From positions 4,898,001 to 4,962,000 of the forward strand of contig NZ_CP094516.1 in assembly GCF_029909975.1 (NCBI RefSeq): DNA of 64,000 bases. Reading direction: 5' to 3'. A program made the translations under genes and the position numbers. Below, piece by piece: positions 61,317 to 64,000 of this stretch. The stretch is from Bradyrhizobium sp. ISRA430 (GTDB taxonomy: Bacteria; Pseudomonadota; Alphaproteobacteria; Rhizobiales; Xanthobacteraceae). The notes beneath the pieces were generated by a model. That model saw nothing but the letters and a program-made list of their open reading frames with translations, was not told the DNA's origin and did not search any database. Within the stretch, counting starts at the first letter, position 1. The number at the start of each line of letters is the position of its first letter.

Positions 61317-62639
61317 TCAGACGTAGCGGTTGACCAGGGATTCCAGATACTCCTGCCGGCCCGAGCGCGGCTGCGGGTCGAAGCCGGGTGTGAGTGCACG
61401 ATCGGCGAGATCGGCAAGCGAACGCTCTCCGCCGAGAATGGCACGGCCTTCGGCGCCCGCCCATCTGCCGTAACGCTCGGCGAGCGGCGCGGTGAGAGCG
61501 CCGGCATCGATCATGTCAGCGGCGGCAAGGAACGCGCGCGCGCAGGCATCCATCGAGCCGACATGGGCATGGATCAGGTCGTCGGGATCGATCGACTGGC
61601 GCCGGATCTTTGCGTCGAAATTGAGCCCGCCGGAGGTGAAGCCGCCGCGGTTCAGGATCTCGTGGAACACCAGGGCGAGCTCCGGCACGTTCATCGCGAA
61701 CTGGTCGGTGTCCCAGCCGAGCAGATCATCGCCGCGGTTGATGTCGAGCGAGCCGAAGACGCCGAGCGCCTCGGCGAGCGCGACCTCGTGATGGAAGGAG
61801 TGGCCGGCAAGGATGGCGTGGTTCTGCTCGATGTTGAGCTTGACGTCGTTCAAGAGGTCGTAGCGCTGCAGAAAGCCGTAGCAGGTGGCGACGTCGAAAT
61901 CGTATTGATGCTTGGTCGGCTCCTTCGGCTTGGGCTCGATCAGGATCGGGCCCTTGAAACCGATCTTGTGCTTGTGCTCGACCACGAGCGAGACAAAGCG
62001 GCCGAGCTGGTCGAGCTCGCGCCTGAGATCGGTGTTGAGCAGCGTCTCATAGCCCTCGCGCCCGCCCCACAGCACATAGTTCTGGCCGCCGAGCCGATGC
62101 GTCACTTCCAGCGCGGCGCGGACCTGGCCGGCGGCATAGGTGAAGACGTCGGGATCGGGATTGGTTGCAGCACCTGCCATGTAGCGGCGGTGCGTGAACA
62201 AGTTTGCGGTGCCCCAGAGCAGGCGCACCTTGCTCGCGGCCATCTTCTTCTCGAACAGATCGGCGATCGCGTTGAGGTTGGCGACAGATTCGGCGAGCGA
62301 GGCGCCTTCCGGCGCCGCATCGACGTCGTGGAAGGTGAAGAAGGGCACGTCCAGCAGGCGGAACAGCTCGAAGGCGATATCGGCCTTGGCCCGCGCCAGA
62401 GCCATCGCATCGGTGCCGTGGTGCCAGGGCCTCAAGAACGTCTCGCCGCCGAAGGGATCGCCGCCCGGCCAGCAGAACGAATGCCAGTAGCAGACCGCAA
62501 AGCGCAAGTGATCCTCGAGCCGCCGGCCATGGACCATGCGGTCCTTGTCGTACCAGCGGAAGGCAAGCGCTTGTCCGGCATCCTTGCCGGCAAAGGCGAC
62601 GGGTGCGCTTGCATCGAAGAATTTGGCTGACGCGTTCAC
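61317..62639 (-). CDS. xylA: Xylose isomerase
   Basis: A 440-residue TIM-barrel enzyme that converts D-xylose to D-xylulose, class II length. Metal and substrate residues are in the expected motifs: [12 protein letters not shown] (catalytic His), [35 protein letters not shown] (Glu ligand and Lys), [18 protein letters not shown] and [18 protein letters not shown] (Asp ligands). GTG start at 62639. The xylulokinase stop begins at 62640, immediately before, so the two are coupled. Confidence 0.96.
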   Translation of the reverse strand: MNASAKFFDASAPVAFAGKDAGQALAFRWYDKDRMVHGRRLEDHLRFAVCYWHSFCWPGGDPFGGETFLRPWHHGTDAMALARAKADIAFELFRLLDVPFFTFHDVDAAPEGASLAESVANLNAIADLFEKKMAASKVRLLWGTANLFTHRRYMAGAATNPDPDVFTYAAGQVRAALEVTHRLGGQNYVLWGGREGYETLLNTDLRRELDQLGRFVSLVVEHKHKIGFKGPILIEPKPKEPTKHQYDFDVATCYGFLQRYDLLNDVKLNIEQNHAILAGHSFHHEVALAEALGVFGSLDINRGDDLLGWDTDQFAMNVPELALVFHEILNRGGFTSGGLNFDAKIRRQSIDPDDLIHAHVGSMDACARAFLAAADMIDAGALTAPLAERYGRWAGAEGRAILGGERSLADLADRALTPGFDPQPRSGRQEYLESLVNRYV

Positions 62640-64000
62640 TTAAGCGGACTCCTTCAACGCGGGGTAAAGATCGCGCCAGCGGCGATAGGCATCGTCGTAG
62701 GCGGAAGCAGTGGCTGAGCGGGGCATGAAACTCGCAAGCCGCCGCGGTCGCGAGCAGACCTCTGCAGGCTCCTCGCCGGTGGCGGCGAGCCGGCCGAGCC
62801 GCGCGGCGCCGAGCGCTGCCCCCACCTCGCCTTCCTCGACGCGGTGGACGGGAATGCCGAGCACGTCGGCGCAGATTTGCGCCCAGAGTGGCGAGCGCGA
62901 GCCGCCGCCGACGAGATCGACCTCCGCGATCGGTCCGCCCGCTGCGCTCAGCGCCGCCAGATTGTCGCGCGCGGCAAAGGCGACGCCTTCCAGCACGGCC
63001 TGAACGATCTGGCCGCGGCCGGTCGCACCGCGTAGGCCTACAAAGGCACCGCTGGCCGCAGCGTCGTTGTGCGGTGTGCGCTCACCGTCGAGATAAGGCA
63101 AGAATTTGACGGGACTCGGCCGATCGACACGCTCACCGAGCGGCGCCAAGAGCGCAGCCGCCGGTGTCTCCATGACGCCGGCCAGCCAGGCAAGCGAGGC
63201 CGCCGCCGACAGCATCACACCCATCTGGTGCCACAGGCCGGGCAGCGCGTGGCAGAACGCATGGACGGCCGAGGCCGGCGCCGGCGCAAACCGATCGGTC
63301 ACGCGAAACACCACGCCCGAGGTGCCGAGCGACAGGAAGGCATCGCCGGGTGCAATCGCGCCGAGCCCGATAGCACTCGCCGCGCAATCGCCGGCGCCGC
63401 CGGCGACCACGACGTCCTTTGCCATGCCCCAGCGCTGCGCCAATTCCGGCGCGAGCGTCGCGCTGACCTCGCTGCCTTCGATGAGGCGCGGCATATGGTG
63501 AAGATCGAGCCCGGTGGCATGCAGCAGCAAGGCGGACCAGCGGCGCTGGCCGACGTCGAGCCACAGCGTACCCGCGGCATCCGACACGTCCTCGACCATC
63601 TCGCCGGTGAGGCGATAACGGACATAGGCTTTCGGCAGCAGCACCTTTGCCACGCGCTCGAATATCTTGGGCTCATGCCGTGCGACCCAGAGCAGCTTCG
63701 GCGCGGTGAAGCCAGGCATCGCCAGATTGCCGGCGATGCCCTGCAGCGATGGACAGCGCCGCTCGAGCGCGGCGCATTCGGCCTGCGAGCGGCCATCGTT
63801 CCACAGAATGGCCGGGCGCAGCGGACGGCCGTCCGCGCCGAGCAGCGTCGCGCCATGCATCTGACCGGACAACCCGATGCCGCGCACCCGCGCGACCTCG
63901 CGCGGATGGCTTGCGGCAAGATCATCGACGGCGCCGATTGCCGCATCGACCCAGGCGTCCGGATCCTGCTCGGACCACAGCGGCGCGGGATGCGACAGCG
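62640..64000 (-). CDS. xylB: Xylulokinase (5' end outside window)
   Basis: A FGGY-family kinase phosphorylating D-xylulose for entry into the pentose phosphate pathway. The visible part is 453 residues to the stop. A GTG at 63887 is only an internal codon: the frame stays open to the window edge (LSHPAPLWSEQDPDAW, then AIGAVDDLAASHPREVARVR), and this is normal XylB sequence, so the gene begins outside. Motifs: GIGLSGQMHGATLL, LRPAILWNDGRSQAE, SLGTSGVVFRV and LPYLDGERTPHNDA. Missing: the first 25-30 residues with the first phosphate-binding loop. Confidence 0.95.
   Translation of the reverse strand, partial: LSHPAPLWSEQDPDAWVDAAIGAVDDLAASHPREVARVRGIGLSGQMHGATLLGADGRPLRPAILWNDGRSQAECAALERRCPSLQGIAGNLAMPGFTAPKLLWVARHEPKIFERVAKVLLPKAYVRYRLTGEMVEDVSDAAGTLWLDVGQRRWSALLLHATGLDLHHMPRLIEGSEVSATLAPELAQRWGMAKDVVVAGGAGDCAASAIGLGAIAPGDAFLSLGTSGVVFRVTDRFAPAPASAVHAFCHALPGLWHQMGVMLSAAASLAWLAGVMETPAAALLAPLGERVDRPSPVKFLPYLDGERTPHNDAAASGAFVGLRGATGRGQIVQAVLEGVAFAARDNLAALSAAGGPIAEVDLVGGGSRSPLWAQICADVLGIPVHRVEEGEVGAALGAARLGRLAATGEEPAEVCSRPRRLASFMPRSATASAYDDAYRRWRDLYPALKESA

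Noticed and set aside
60600..62630. Long open frame (676 codons) on the plus strand opposite xylA and the ATPase
   Set aside because: Antisense to two clear genes; composition and lack of motifs indicate a shadow frame.
63887..63889. GTG at 63887 as start of xylB
   Set aside because: The upstream frame to the window edge encodes normal xylulokinase sequence (PLWSEQDPDAW), so the gene starts outside the window.

Overview
The window is high-GC DNA of an alphaproteobacterium, most likely Bradyrhizobium or a close relative (Nitrobacteraceae). The evidence is gene content and order: a ctaCDB-(small subunit)-ctaG-ctaE-DUF983-SURF1 aa3 oxidase cluster, class I LysRS, plant-type GshA, an IalB-like protein, a PodJ/Sel1-type polar protein and the four-gene ligase-associated DNA repair set. 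Short intergenic palindromic repeats of several families, of the kind that fill such genomes, are also abundant. No rRNA, tRNA, CRISPR array, transposase, integrase or phage gene was recognised, so this looks like ordinary chromosomal core with modest accessory content. Taxonomy is an inference from memory, not from a search. || Layout. 1-2.4 kb: a divergent NarL/FixJ-type response regulator (cut by the left edge) and sensor kinase, then a small NTF2-like gene. 2.5-9.1 kb: the aa3-type cytochrome c oxidase operon on the minus strand, with subunits II, I and III, heme o synthase, Cox11, a 54-residue membrane protein, a DUF983 protein and SURF1, closed by a clear intrinsic terminator. A FixK2-like box lies upstream of ctaC. 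9.6-13.1 kb: IalB-like secreted protein, TldD, signal peptidase I and a nucleotidyltransferase-like gene. 13.3-17.5 kb: PAN-domain secreted protein, GshA, a MarR regulator divergent from a beta-class GST, and two small membrane ORFs. 18-24.7 kb: a fatty-acid beta-oxidation set (acyl-CoA dehydrogenase, thiolase, fused hydratase/dehydrogenase) and an NTF2-like gene, divergent from a PadR regulator whose promoter carries a tandem operator. 25.1-30.7 kb: a 1121-residue PodJ-like Sel1 protein, then a TauE/SafE exporter overlapping its TIGR02186 partner. 30.8-33.5 kb: metallo-hydrolase and EamA exporter, divergent from a LysR regulator. 33.6-42.8 kb: the ligase-associated DNA damage set (PdeM endonuclease, DEXH helicase, exonuclease, ATP-dependent ligase), interrupted by a Tat-exported ABC binding protein and a TPR methyltransferase. 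42.9-48.6 kb: small membrane protein, metallo-hydrolase, MATE exporter, PyrD, a DUF952 protein, an HTH regulator with a degenerate S24 domain, and alpha carbonic anhydrase. 49-53.4 kb: LysS, an amino-acid-type binding protein, SCO copper chaperone, a small membrane protein and a ClpP-like periplasmic protein. 53.6-56.3 kb: FAD dehydrogenase, RidA and NTF2-like genes. 56.5-64 kb: a sugar locus on the minus strand with XylB (cut by the right edge), XylA, a three-part ABC importer, an aldo/keto reductase and a lactonase-like amidohydrolase. || The most unusual feature is the behaviour of the intergenic palindromic repeats. One GC-rich family sits between genes at several places, but also lies in frame inside two proteins of one repair pathway (helicase and ligase) and encodes the last 19 residues of the MATE exporter. 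A second family supplies the stop codons of three genes: the sensor kinase, the NTF2-like gene and gshA. Several well-formed operator palindromes (PadR, MarR, LysR, S24-HTH) also stand out.
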